NCBI RefSeq assembly: GCF_002802875.1
Contig: NZ_PEBI01000003.1
Span: 62,001-126,000 of the forward strand
Direction: 5' to 3'
Origin: Bifidobacterium primatium
Lineage (GTDB): Bacteria; Actinomycetota; Actinomycetes; Actinomycetales; Bifidobacteriaceae
Length of the DNA stretch: 64,000 nt
The notes under the pieces are model-generated. The model was not told the DNA's origin and made no database searches. It saw nothing but the letters and a program-made list of their open reading frames with translations. Made by a program: the position numbers and the translations under genes. This document shows positions 1-7,951 of this stretch, piece by piece; position 1 is the first letter of the stretch, and each line of letters opens with the position of its first letter.

Positions 1-186
1 ACCTGCAAGCGGCTGACGGACATCCTTGGCCAGATCGGCTCTACGGGACCGTATATGCCGATCGACGGCGAGGATACCGCCGCCACGGCGAGAACGGCGG
101 CCGACCTCATCAACCGCGGTCTCGTATCGTATTCCGGAATCGACGAACAGGTCCGGGACGCTCGGGAATCCGAGGACGACGAGTGA
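1..186 (+). CDS. C-terminal end of an unidentified protein (5' truncated by the window)
   Basis: An open frame enters from the left edge in frame 1 and ends at a TGA at 184-186, giving 61 visible residues. The tail is acidic (ends RESEDDE). I recognise no motif and cannot name the family. It lies 89 bases upstream of rbpA in the same direction, so it could share transcription with it, but nothing visible ties the functions together. The open frame without interruption and the acidic end suit a real protein terminus. Confidence 0.55.
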   Translation, partial: TCKRLTDILGQIGSTGPYMPIDGEDTAATARTAADLINRGLVSYSGIDEQVRDARESEDDE

Positions 187-275
187 GGGAAACGTACGAA
201 GCCGTTGGAATAAAACGAAGGTCTTTGCTGTTTTGTAGCGTGGATACGGTTATTCGATAATGAGGAGGGCAACTA

Positions 276-623
276 ATGGCTGAACGCTCGCTCCGTGGTA
301 TGAGCATCGGCGCAAAATCACTGGAATCGGACGACAACGTCGATTTCGCCGCTCGTAACGATGTGGCCTACGTGTGCCCCAAGGGCCACCGCACCATTCT
401 TCCGCTTGCCGAAGGCGCGGAGATTCCGGAGGAATGGGAATGCCGTTGCGGACAGACCGCCCATAGGGAGGGTGCCAAGGACGACGAGGCCAACGAGATC
501 GCCAAGCCGACCCGAACCCACTGGGACATGCTGCTTGAGCGACGCACCGAGGAAGAGCTCAGCGAACTGCTCGACAAGCGATTGAAGATGCATCGCGAAG
601 GCTGGATTCCGGACTACGAATAA
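276..623 (+). CDS. rbpA: RNA polymerase-binding protein RbpA
   Basis: RbpA is an actinobacterial transcription factor that binds RNA polymerase and the principal sigma factor and stabilises the open promoter complex. The 115-residue product has the family layout: a flexible N-terminal tail, a small core with a zinc-ribbon-like pattern (CPKGH at about 34-38 and CRCGQ at 56-60), a basic linker, and a C-terminal helical sigma-binding region that ends WIPDYE. Length is normal for the family. The start is supported by GAGGAGGGCAACTA directly before the ATG. A strong hairpin follows the stop, so the gene probably ends its transcript. This is one of the markers that place the window in the Actinobacteria. 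Confidence 0.93.
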   Translation: MAERSLRGMSIGAKSLESDDNVDFAARNDVAYVCPKGHRTILPLAEGAEIPEEWECRCGQTAHREGAKDDEANEIAKPTRTHWDMLLERRTEEELSELLDKRLKMHREGWIPDYE

Positions 624-628
624 ACGTT

Positions 629-671
629 GATGATGCCCGGCTTACGCCAGATACGTAGGCCGGGCATCATC
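629..671 (+). terminator. Hairpin terminator after rbpA
   Basis: A perfect 13-bp inverted repeat (arms 629-641 and 659-671, GATGATGCCCGGC) with a 17-base loop begins 5 bases after the rbpA stop. No long T-run follows, so it is hairpin-dominated. It separates rbpA from the next gene. Confidence 0.75.
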
Positions 672-711
672 GTTCGTTCGGAATATGAAACACGACACAG
701 GGGAGAGGAAC

Positions 712-1428
712 ATGATCGATCATCCGAAGAACGTCGTCCTGCTGGATCTCGACGGCACGTTGACCCAGTCTCATCCCGGCATCTTCGCCGCCGTGGCCAA
801 GGCCTTCGAGGCGGTGGGCCGTCCCGTGCCGGACGATGAGGAACTGCACCGTTTCATCGGTCCCGCCATCGTGGAGTCGCTTGAACGAAACGGAATCCAT
901 GGCGAGGATCTTGACAAGGCCGTTGAGGTATATCGTTACTACTATTCGACCGCCGAGGTCTTCGACGATCCCAACGAACCCGGCAAAAAGGTTCCCGGAC
1001 GTCTGTACAACTCCGTGTATCCGGGAATTCCCGAACAGATGGAGCGTCTGCGCGAGAAGGGATATTATCTGGCCGTCGCCACCTGCAAGCCCGAGCCTCA
1101 GGCGATTGCCGTCTGCGACCATTTCCACATCACCGGCATGGTTGACGGCGTATACGGAGCCAGCATGGATTCCTCGCGTCTGGACAAGGACCAGGTCATC
1201 CGATATTGCTTCGAGTGCATCGGATACGACGAATCCGTCGGCGACAAGGCCGTAATGGTCGGCGATCGCTGGACCGACATGGACGGTGCCGCGGCGACGG
1301 GCATCGGCAGCATCGGATGCCGATGGGGCTATGCCGAACCGAACGAACTGGAAGACCATGGTGCGTCGATGATCATCGACACCGTGGACCAGCTGGCCGG
1401 CGCCGTCGACACGTTCTTCGCCGAATAA
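712..1428 (+). CDS. HAD-superfamily phosphatase, phosphoglycolate phosphatase-like
   Basis: A 238-residue haloacid dehalogenase-type hydrolase of the Gph/PGMB-like group. Motif I is LDLDGTLTQ near residue 11, with the nucleophile and acid/base aspartates. The motif II/III region is VATCKPEP, and motif IV is VGDRWTDMDGA near residue 190. A helical cap lies between motifs I and II. The in-frame ATG at 685 was rejected as start because a clear ribosome site, GGGAGAGG, sits 3 bases before the ATG at 712. The substrate cannot be told from sequence; phosphoglycolate or another small sugar phosphate is typical. It follows rbpA but is separated from it by a terminator. Confidence 0.8.
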   Translation: MIDHPKNVVLLDLDGTLTQSHPGIFAAVAKAFEAVGRPVPDDEELHRFIGPAIVESLERNGIHGEDLDKAVEVYRYYYSTAEVFDDPNEPGKKVPGRLYNSVYPGIPEQMERLREKGYYLAVATCKPEPQAIAVCDHFHITGMVDGVYGASMDSSRLDKDQVIRYCFECIGYDESVGDKAVMVGDRWTDMDGAAATGIGSIGCRWGYAEPNELEDHGASMIIDTVDQLAGAVDTFFAE

Positions 1429-1726
1429 TTCGAACGGGAATCCTTTCATGGGATTCGACCTTTGGCCAGACGCGATGTGCGAATTGGAAGAATACCGTCC
1501 ATGAAACACGTTGCGTCTGTTTTTTTTTATTGTCCGATACGTTCTGTGCGATGAACAACGTATGTGAATGATGCTGGTATGCAAATGATTATGATTGTCC
1601 GATAACGTATGTTATGTCAGATTTGCAGTAGATATAAATACCGAACCGGATTATTCGTATTCGGCCTCTGGCTCCCAATCGGCATTTCCCGGCCATTTAG
1701 CCAATATCCTGTGATGACTGTGATGA
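1429..1726. other. AT-rich convergent intergenic region
   Basis: About 300 bases between the HAD phosphatase and the convergent ftsR-like gene. It is much richer in A and T than its surroundings and contains a T9 run near 1519-1528. The string TTGTCCGATA occurs twice (near 1533 and 1597). I see no convincing open frame, tRNA or strong hairpin. Confidence 0.5.
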
Positions 1727-2395
1727 CTACTGCTCAGCGATTCGAGCCCTGCCTTCGCTTCGGCTTGCATGTTTGGTCTTCCGCATCTTCTGTATGCGCC
1801 GACGGGTGATATCATCAAGCTTCTGACTGCGTCGGGCATCATGTTGCCGGGCACTCAGGTCCACGAATTCCTCGATGTCCAAGGCGTCTTTGGTGTGATG
1901 CCACAGTGCGCCGACGGATACGCCGAATACGGCGGCTCCCCCACGCACCAATGCGATGACCTCCTCGTCGGTCGTGCATTCGTGCACGGTCTGTCCGTCG
2001 CACATGATGGTGATGTTCTCCAGTTCAGCGGCCGTGTGATCCTGCAGGCAGTCGATGGCTGCGGTCACGTTTTGCAGATTGACACCTGCGTCAAGAAGCT
2101 TCTTCGATACCGCCAGTATGACGACGTCCTTGAACGAGTACAGCCGTCTGGAGCCCGAGCCATGCGAAGGATTGATGGAGGGTACAACTATTTGTCTGCG
2201 GGCCCAGTAATCCAGTTGGCGATATGTGATGCCGGCTACACGTGAGGCCACTGTTCCGCGGTAGCCACGGCGTTCGTGGCGGGCGTCGCCGCCTTCGAAT
2301 AACTGTCCCTGAACGGCGTCTGCAGCGCCCAGGCTGGTACGTTCCCGCAAGGGCACATGCAGACTCAACCGAACTTCGTTGTTTGCTCCGTCCAT
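1727..2395 (-). CDS. ftsR: MerR-family transcriptional regulator, FtsR-like
   Basis: A 222-residue protein with one MerR-type winged helix. The region from about 60 to 130 contains GITYRQLDYWARRQIV, the usual helix-turn-helix recognition segment, followed by a wing (GSGSRRLYSFKDVVIL) and a dimerisation helix. Upstream is a longer reading frame from a GTG at 2437 with no ribosome site. The ATG at 2395 is preceded by GGGAGGGTAACGGTG and is chosen as start. In actinobacteria a MerR-family protein beside the FHA gene is the regulator called FtsR in Corynebacterium, where it controls ftsZ. Here too it directly follows the GarA gene on the same strand. The FtsR name rests on that synteny and domain type. 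Confidence 0.72.
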   Translation of the reverse strand: MDGANNEVRLSLHVPLRERTSLGAADAVQGQLFEGGDARHERRGYRGTVASRVAGITYRQLDYWARRQIVVPSINPSHGSGSRRLYSFKDVVILAVSKKLLDAGVNLQNVTAAIDCLQDHTAAELENITIMCDGQTVHECTTDEEVIALVRGGAAVFGVSVGALWHHTKDALDIEEFVDLSARQHDARRSQKLDDITRRRIQKMRKTKHASRSEGRARIAEQ

Positions 2396-2459
2396 CACCG
2401 TTACCCTCCCGTACGGCTGAAACTGTCTGCTGTTCACAGTCTAGCCGCAGGGAGACGGT

Positions 2460-2909
2460 TTATGCGGCTACGACGGCGGATTTCGTGAAGAAGACCAGAC
2501 GGAACTTGCCGATCATGATTTCGTCTCCGTTGTTGAGCACGGCTTCGTCGACGCGCTGGCGGTTGACGTACGTGCCGTTGAGCGAGCCCGCATCCTGCAC
2601 GGTGAAACGCCCGTTGACGCGACGGAACACGGCGTGTGCCCTGGAGACCGTGGAATCGTCAAGAAGGATGTCCGAATGGGGGTCACGGCCCACGTTCACG
2701 ACGTCCTCATCCAGAAGATAACGGGAGCCGGAAACCGCTCCGCGGGTGGAGATCAGCAGCGCGGAATTGTCGCTCAGGCGTGCGATGGTGTCCAGGTCCT
2801 GCTGGGTGAGGGGCCTGTCCCCCGCTGTGGTAATCGGGATATGAATGGCCGGGATGCCAATGATGGTGGTTTCGCCGGCGGTTGGAATCGGATCAGTCAT
2901 AGTATGCAT
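2460..2909 (-). CDS. garA: FHA-domain metabolic regulator GarA/OdhI
   Basis: A 149-residue protein: a disordered N-terminal segment followed by one forkhead-associated phosphothreonine-binding domain at about 60-140. The domain shows the canonical VGRDPHSDI, STVSRAHAVF and SLNGTYVN motifs. The N-terminus carries GETTIIG (residues 12-18), matching the double-threonine site that serine/threonine kinases phosphorylate in GarA and OdhI. In those proteins phosphorylation makes the FHA domain bind its own tail and release 2-oxoglutarate dehydrogenase or glutamate enzymes. Two start codons are possible (2909 or 2900); neither has a strong ribosome site. It lies just upstream of the ftsR-like gene and probably shares its transcript. 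Confidence 0.85.
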   Translation of the reverse strand: MHTMTDPIPTAGETTIIGIPAIHIPITTAGDRPLTQQDLDTIARLSDNSALLISTRGAVSGSRYLLDEDVVNVGRDPHSDILLDDSTVSRAHAVFRRVNGRFTVQDAGSLNGTYVNRQRVDEAVLNNGDEIMIGKFRLVFFTKSAVVAA

Positions 2910-3015
2910 TCTACATAGGCGGTGATATAAGCGCTGCGACGGATTTCATTTCGGTCCCGGTTCCTGATGTCGCGACGCCTCTCATCCGCGTGGATTGGGG
3001 TTTGTTGGGACCTGC

Positions 3016-3048
3016 TCGCCCTCTCCGTGCATGTGACGGAGAGGGCGA
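3016..3048 (-). terminator. Hairpin terminator after dnaJ
   Basis: A perfect 13-bp stem (TCGCCCTCTCCGT with its complement) and a 7-base loop, 21 bases past the dnaJ stop on the minus strand. No T-run is present. The position and perfect pairing support termination of the hrcA-dnaJ transcript. Confidence 0.75.
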
Positions 3049-3069
3049 ACGGTGTTCGGACATCCTTCT

Positions 3070-4221
3070 CTAGCTCAGGGCGTCACGAAGCTTGGAGAAG
3101 AATCCCTTCGGCTTTGATGCCGGGCGGGGCTGGGAATTGCGTGGGATGCGCTTTGGGTCGGCGTCGCCGTCGTGCGATTCGGCGAACTGCTCGATGAGCT
3201 TGCGCTCGGCATCGTCGAGCTTCGTCGGGATGACGACGATGACGTGGGCGATGAGGTCTCCGCGCTCCCCCTTGGAACGCAGACGGGTGACGCCGAGACC
3301 ATCGAGCGTGATGACGTCCTCCTGCTGGGATCCTGCGGGGATGTCGATGGTTCGCTCCCCGTCGAAGGTGTCGATGCTGAGGGAATGACCCAGCACGGCC
3401 CAGCTCATGGGCACCTCGATCCAGCAGTGAAGGTCGTCGCCCTCGCGCACGAAGTTCTTGTCGGGCGCCACATGGACGTCGATGTACAGGTCGCCGGCGG
3501 TGCCGCCGCCCTCGCCCACCTCGCCCTGGGACGCCAGTCGCAGACGGGTATCGTCGGTGATGCCGGCGGGAACCGACACGCCCACGCTCCGCTTGGAGCG
3601 AATCCTGCCATGGCCCATGCACGACGGGCAGGGATTGTCGATCACCGTGCCATGGCCCTCGCATCGGTCACAGGGCGCCGAGGTCATCATCTGTCCCAGC
3701 ATGGTGCGTACGACCTTCTGGGCGAAGCCTCGTCCCTGGCAGTCCGGGCATGTGGTGGGCGTCGAGCCGCCGGCGGTGCCGCTGCCCTTGCAGTCGGGAC
3801 ACAGCGCCATGGTGCGGATGTCGACATGGGCGGTGCCGCCGAACACAGCGGTCTTGAGGTCGATGGTCACGTTTGCGAGGGAGTCCCGGCCGGGCTGCGT
3901 GCGCGGAATCGGCCCCTGCGCTCCCCCGCCGAAGCTCTGTCCGAAGAACTGACCGAAGATGTCTCCCATGTCGAAGCCGGCAGCGCCTGCACCGAATCCT
4001 CCGGCGTTCGGGTCGTTCGGGTCGACGCCCTGATCGTACATGCGGCGCTTGTCGGGGTCGGAAAGCACCTCGTAGGCGGAATTGACCTCTTTGAACTTGT
4101 CTTCGAATTCGGGGCCGGCGATATCCGGATGATACTTGCGGCTCATCTTGCGATAGGCCTTCTTGATCTCATCCTCGCTGGCGTTCTGGTTCACGCCCAA
4201 TATCTTGTAGTAGTCAGCCAA
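3070..4221 (-). CDS. dnaJ: Molecular chaperone DnaJ (Hsp40)
   Basis: A 383-residue type I Hsp40 co-chaperone that stimulates the ATPase of DnaK and delivers unfolded proteins to it. The J domain spans about 1-65, with HPD at 31-33. A glycine/phenylalanine-rich linker runs about 72-105. The cysteine-rich domain starts at 141 with four CxxCxGxG repeats (CPDCKGSG, CPDCQGRG, CDRCEGHG, CPSCMGHG), followed by the substrate-binding C-terminal domains. It follows hrcA by 56 bases. The pairing with HrcA and the CIRCE site upstream suggests heat-inducible expression of this copy; actinobacteria often have a second dnaJ in the dnaK operon. Confidence 0.95.
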   Translation of the reverse strand: MADYYKILGVNQNASEDEIKKAYRKMSRKYHPDIAGPEFEDKFKEVNSAYEVLSDPDKRRMYDQGVDPNDPNAGGFGAGAAGFDMGDIFGQFFGQSFGGGAQGPIPRTQPGRDSLANVTIDLKTAVFGGTAHVDIRTMALCPDCKGSGTAGGSTPTTCPDCQGRGFAQKVVRTMLGQMMTSAPCDRCEGHGTVIDNPCPSCMGHGRIRSKRSVGVSVPAGITDDTRLRLASQGEVGEGGGTAGDLYIDVHVAPDKNFVREGDDLHCWIEVPMSWAVLGHSLSIDTFDGERTIDIPAGSQQEDVITLDGLGVTRLRSKGERGDLIAHVIVVIPTKLDDAERKLIEQFAESHDGDADPKRIPRNSQPRPASKPKGFFSKLRDALS

Positions 4222-4277
4222 TGTGGGTCTTTCCTGTGGTTGTCGTTGTGATATCCGTCGATAATTGTGCCATAAGA

Positions 4278-5381
4278 CTAGTCTGTGGAGTCGTCATCGG
4301 GGGAATTCTCCTCGTTGGCCATGAACTCCGTAAGGTATTTGGCCACCGCGCGTACGGCGGAGATGGTGGTCGCATAGTCCATGTGCGTCGGTCCGATGGA
4401 GCCGATGAAGGCCACCGGCTCCGCGTTGCCGGAGGGCTGCCCCGAGGCTCCGCCGTCGTCCGCGGTGGACTGTCCGTAGCCGCTGGTGACCACCGAGGCG
4501 TTCATGAGTCCGGGAGTATGGGTCTCGGATCCAATGGCGATGCCGACGCCATGGGATTGCGTGACCTCGCTGAGCGCCGTCATAAGCCGCATGATGACCG
4601 CTTGCTCCTCCAATGCGTCGAACAGCGGCGCGATGACGTTCATGTCGACCACCTGACGGTGGGTGAGCTGCGATGTGCCGGCCATATACAGGTTGCTGGA
4701 TTGCTCCTGCGTGGCGAGTTCGTCGCAGACCCGTGCCAGAGCCTCGAGAAGCGAGCGGTTGATCGGAGACGATTCGTCGCCTGCGAACATGCGGATGTCG
4801 CTTCCGGCACGACGCAGCGAACGGCCGGTGCATGCCGTGTTGATCTTCGCGCTTATACGGGCGAGGGTGTCGTCGCCGGGCCGTTCCGCCGCGATGATCG
4901 TGCGCTGCTCGACCCTGCCGGTGTCGGTGATGACGACGACGAGTATCGTGGCCGAGGAGATGGGCACCATCTCAAGATGGCGGAGCGCCGAACGGGCCAG
5001 CGACGGGGACGCGACCACGGCCACCTGCCCGGTGATCTGCGCGAGCAGCCGTGCGGAGCGGCGCAGGGTGTCGTCGAGGTTCACCGACCCGGAGAGGAAG
5101 CTGCGGATGCCGCGCTTCTGTGCCTTGGACAATGGCACCACCGTGGCGAGCTTGTCCACGAAGTAGCGGTACCCCTTTTCGGTGGGTATGCGACCGGCCG
5201 AGGTGTGCGGCTGGATGAGATATCCCTCGTCCTCCAGGGCGGCCATGTCGTTGCGTACGGTGGCGGAGCTGACGCCGAGGTCATGGCCGCGTGTGAGCGC
5301 CGCCGACCCCACCGGTTCATGCGTTCGTATGTAGTCCTCAATGACGGCGCGGAGTACCGACATGCGTCGTTCGTTCGTCAT
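4278..5381 (-). CDS. hrcA: Heat-shock repressor HrcA
   Basis: HrcA is the repressor of class I heat-shock genes and binds the CIRCE operator. The 367-residue product has an N-terminal winged helix (about 1-75, with ERRMSVLRAVIEDYIRTHEP and the SSATVRNDMAALEDEGY recognition region) followed by GAF-like and insertion domains ending in an acidic tail. Length is normal. AAGGAGG lies 6 bases before the ATG. A near-perfect CIRCE element is 57 bases upstream, so the gene is autoregulated and co-regulated with dnaJ. Confidence 0.95.
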   Translation of the reverse strand: MTNERRMSVLRAVIEDYIRTHEPVGSAALTRGHDLGVSSATVRNDMAALEDEGYLIQPHTSAGRIPTEKGYRYFVDKLATVVPLSKAQKRGIRSFLSGSVNLDDTLRRSARLLAQITGQVAVVASPSLARSALRHLEMVPISSATILVVVITDTGRVEQRTIIAAERPGDDTLARISAKINTACTGRSLRRAGSDIRMFAGDESSPINRSLLEALARVCDELATQEQSSNLYMAGTSQLTHRQVVDMNVIAPLFDALEEQAVIMRLMTALSEVTQSHGVGIAIGSETHTPGLMNASVVTSGYGQSTADDGGASGQPSGNAEPVAFIGSIGPTHMDYATTISAVRAVAKYLTEFMANEENSPDDDSTD

Positions 5382-5437
5382 GCAAGCCTCCTTAAATCGT
5401 TATCTTGGCAAAGTCCGGTTGTGTATCCCCATTATTT

Positions 5438-5464
5438 TTAGCACTCGGTGGCTTCGAGTGCTAG
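5438..5464. promoter_or_regulatory. CIRCE operator for HrcA
   Basis: TTAGCACTC, a 9-base spacer, then GAGTGCTAG. This matches the CIRCE consensus (TTAGCACTC-N9-GAGTGCTAA) at all but the last base. It lies in the 292-base divergent region between hrcA and tkt, much closer to hrcA, and is expected to control the hrcA-dnaJ promoter. Confidence 0.95.
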
Positions 5465-5673
5465 CCGAGGGCGTAAACAAACTTAAATGAACATCGATGA
5501 ACATTTTTCTAACATGCTGCGATAGGAAATGTGTCGTGAAGTCTTCGCGCTGGGATACCATAAAAGGGCAAATGAAGCCAATATGCACGTTCTAGTTGAA
5601 ATACGTACGATGTGTACGCTCACAAATTTGAACGTGCGCGTTGGTTCCATCCGATTGGAAGGAAAGTTGATCC

Positions 5674-7779
5674 ATGACCGAATTCAAGGAGACCGAACTG
5701 GACGAGCGCGCCATCAAGATGGCCAAGGTTCTTTCGGCTGATGCGGTCGAGAACGCCGGAAGCGGCCACCCCGGTTCCCCCGTCTCGCTGGCGCCTATCG
5801 CCTACACCCTCTATCAGCACTTCATCAAGCATGATCCGAACGATCCCAAGTGGGAGGGTCGCGATCGCTTCATCCTTTCCGGCGGCCACGCCTCCCTCAC
5901 CCAGTACGTGCAGCTGTACCTCTCCGGCTACGGTCTGACGCTGGACGATCTCAAGCACTTCCGCGGCGGCGCCGACACCCGCACCCCGGGCCACCCTGAG
6001 TACGGTCTGACCCCGGGCATCGAAATGACCACCGGTCCGCTGGGCCAGGGCTTCGCCTCCGCCATCGGCTTCGCGTACGGCGAACGCTTCCAGCGCGGCC
6101 TGCTCGATCCGCAGACCCCGAAGGAAGACTCCCCCTTCTACCACAAGATCTGGGCCATCTGCGGTGAAGGCGACATCGAGGAAGGCATCTCCGGTGAGGC
6201 CGCCGCTCTTGCCGCCAACCAGAAGCTCGGCAACCTGACCGTGATCTTCGACGCCAACCGCATCCAGATCGAAGGCGACACCAACCTCGTGCTCGCCGAG
6301 GATGTGCTCAAGCGCTTCCAGTCCTACGGCTGGTACACCGACGAATTCAGCTTCATCCAGCCCGACGGCTCCTACAAGGAGGACGTCGAGGGCCTGGCCG
6401 ACGTCATCGCCAAGGCCGAGGCCGCCGCCCCCGACCAGCCGAAGCTCATCAAGGTTCACTCCCTGATCGCATGGCCGACCCCGGGCAAGACCAACGACCC
6501 GTCCTCCCACGGTTCCAAGCTGGGCGCCGAGGCCGTCGCCGGCCTCAAGAAGCTGCTCGGCTACGACCCGGAGCAGAGCTTCCAGGTGGACGAGGACGCA
6601 CTCGCCCACGCCCGCAAGGTCGCCGAGCGTGGTCTGGCCGCGCATGCCGCCTGGGACGAGAAGTTCGAGGCCTGGCGCAAGGCCAACCCGGACAAGGCCG
6701 CCCTGTACGACCGTCTGAAGGCCGGCGAGCTGCCGGAAGGCTTCGACAAGGCCATCGACGATCTCGAAGCCACGTTCGAGGTCGGCAAGGGCGTCGCCAC
6801 CCGTGGCGCCTCCGGCTCCGTCCTCAACGCCATCGCCGCCGTCATGCCCGAGCTGTGGGGCGGCTCCGCCGATCTCGGCGGCTCCAACAAGACCGACCTC
6901 AAGGGTGCCGCCACCTTCGCTCCCGAGGAATGCGCCACCAAGCAGTGGCCGGTCTGCAACGAGTTCGGCCGCCAGCTGCACTTCGGCGTGCGCGAGTTCG
7001 CCATGGGCTGCATCACCAACGGCATCCTGCTGGGCTCCTACACCCGTCCGTTCGGCGGCACCTTCTTCATGTTCTCCGACTACGAGCGTTCCGCCGTCCG
7101 TCTGGCCGCACTGATGGAGATCCCGAACCTGTACGTGTGGACCCACGACTCCGTCGCCGTCGGCGAGGATGGCCCGACCCACCAGCCGATCGAGCACCTG
7201 GCCTCCTTCCGCGCCATGCCGCAGCTTGAGGTCGTTCGCCCGGCCGACGCCTTCGAGACCGCCGAGGCCTACCGCTACTTCTTCGAGAAGAAGAACACCC
7301 TGCCGACCGCCATGGTGCTGTCCCGCCAGGGCATCCCGGTGCTCGCCGAGACCGCGGCCAAGGCCAAGGACGGCGTGAAGAAGGGCGCCTACGTGCTCGT
7401 CGACACCGAGGGCACTCCGGACGTCATCCTCATGGGCACCGGCTCCGAGGTCCAGCTGGCCGTCAAGGCCGCCAAGACCCTGGCCGAGGAAGGCATCAAG
7501 GCCCGCGTGGTCTCCGTGCCGTCCCTCGAGTGGTTCGAGGAGCAGGACGCCGAGTACAAGGAGGCCGTGCTGCCGGCCGGCGTCAAGGCCCGCGTGTCCG
7601 TCGAGGCCGGCGTGGCGATGCCGTGGTACAAGTACCTCGGCTCCTACGGCAAGCCCGTCTCCATCGAGCAGTTCGGTCTGCAGGGCGACGGTGCTCAGAA
7701 CCTCATCGACCTCGGCATCACCGCCGAGCACGTGGTCGAGGCCGCCAAGGCCTCCATCGCCGAGGTTCAGGCCGCCTGA
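5674..7779 (+). CDS. tkt: Transketolase
   Basis: A thiamine diphosphate-dependent enzyme that moves two-carbon units between ketose and aldose phosphates. In bifidobacteria it works with transaldolase and phosphoketolase in the bifid shunt. The 701-residue product is full length. The N-terminal domain carries NAGSGHPGSP near 29-38, and the cofactor and metal motif GEGDIEEG near 165. The pyrimidine domain starts near 370 (with GGSADLGGSNKTD), and the C-terminal domain is last. GGAAGGAAAG precedes the ATG. Codon use is strongly biased to C-ending codons, as in highly expressed genes of this group. It is followed 172 bases later by tal. Confidence 0.96.
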   Translation: MTEFKETELDERAIKMAKVLSADAVENAGSGHPGSPVSLAPIAYTLYQHFIKHDPNDPKWEGRDRFILSGGHASLTQYVQLYLSGYGLTLDDLKHFRGGADTRTPGHPEYGLTPGIEMTTGPLGQGFASAIGFAYGERFQRGLLDPQTPKEDSPFYHKIWAICGEGDIEEGISGEAAALAANQKLGNLTVIFDANRIQIEGDTNLVLAEDVLKRFQSYGWYTDEFSFIQPDGSYKEDVEGLADVIAKAEAAAPDQPKLIKVHSLIAWPTPGKTNDPSSHGSKLGAEAVAGLKKLLGYDPEQSFQVDEDALAHARKVAERGLAAHAAWDEKFEAWRKANPDKAALYDRLKAGELPEGFDKAIDDLEATFEVGKGVATRGASGSVLNAIAAVMPELWGGSADLGGSNKTDLKGAATFAPEECATKQWPVCNEFGRQLHFGVREFAMGCITNGILLGSYTRPFGGTFFMFSDYERSAVRLAALMEIPNLYVWTHDSVAVGEDGPTHQPIEHLASFRAMPQLEVVRPADAFETAEAYRYFFEKKNTLPTAMVLSRQGIPVLAETAAKAKDGVKKGAYVLVDTEGTPDVILMGTGSEVQLAVKAAKTLAEEGIKARVVSVPSLEWFEEQDAEYKEAVLPAGVKARVSVEAGVAMPWYKYLGSYGKPVSIEQFGLQGDGAQNLIDLGITAEHVVEAAKASIAEVQAA

Positions 7780-7808
7780 TTCCATAACCGAATCACCATA
7801 TGAACGTG

Positions 7809-7922
7809 GTTTCCTTTTCCGAGGAACCGTCAGACGCAATCTGGCCGAGGGAAGCAATCTCAGCCCACTCCCCTCGGCCCGTCTCCGACGGACGGCTTCC
7901 TCGCTCAAAGGAAAAGGAAATC
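7809..7922. repeat. Long imperfect palindrome between tkt and tal
   Basis: About 114 bases fold into one long interrupted hairpin. The outer arms are GTTTCCTTTTC (7809-7819) against GAAAAGGAAATC near 7911. Next come CGAGGAACCGTC against GACGGCTTCCTCG with one bulge, then AGACG against CGTCT. The inner stem is GGCCGAGGG against CCCTCGGCC, with a loop near 7852-7870. It resembles a miniature mobile or extragenic palindromic repeat more than a simple terminator, and ends 29 bases before the tal start. Confidence 0.65.
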
Positions 7923-7951
7923 CGGGCGAGATTTCATCAAGGAGAAATGAA

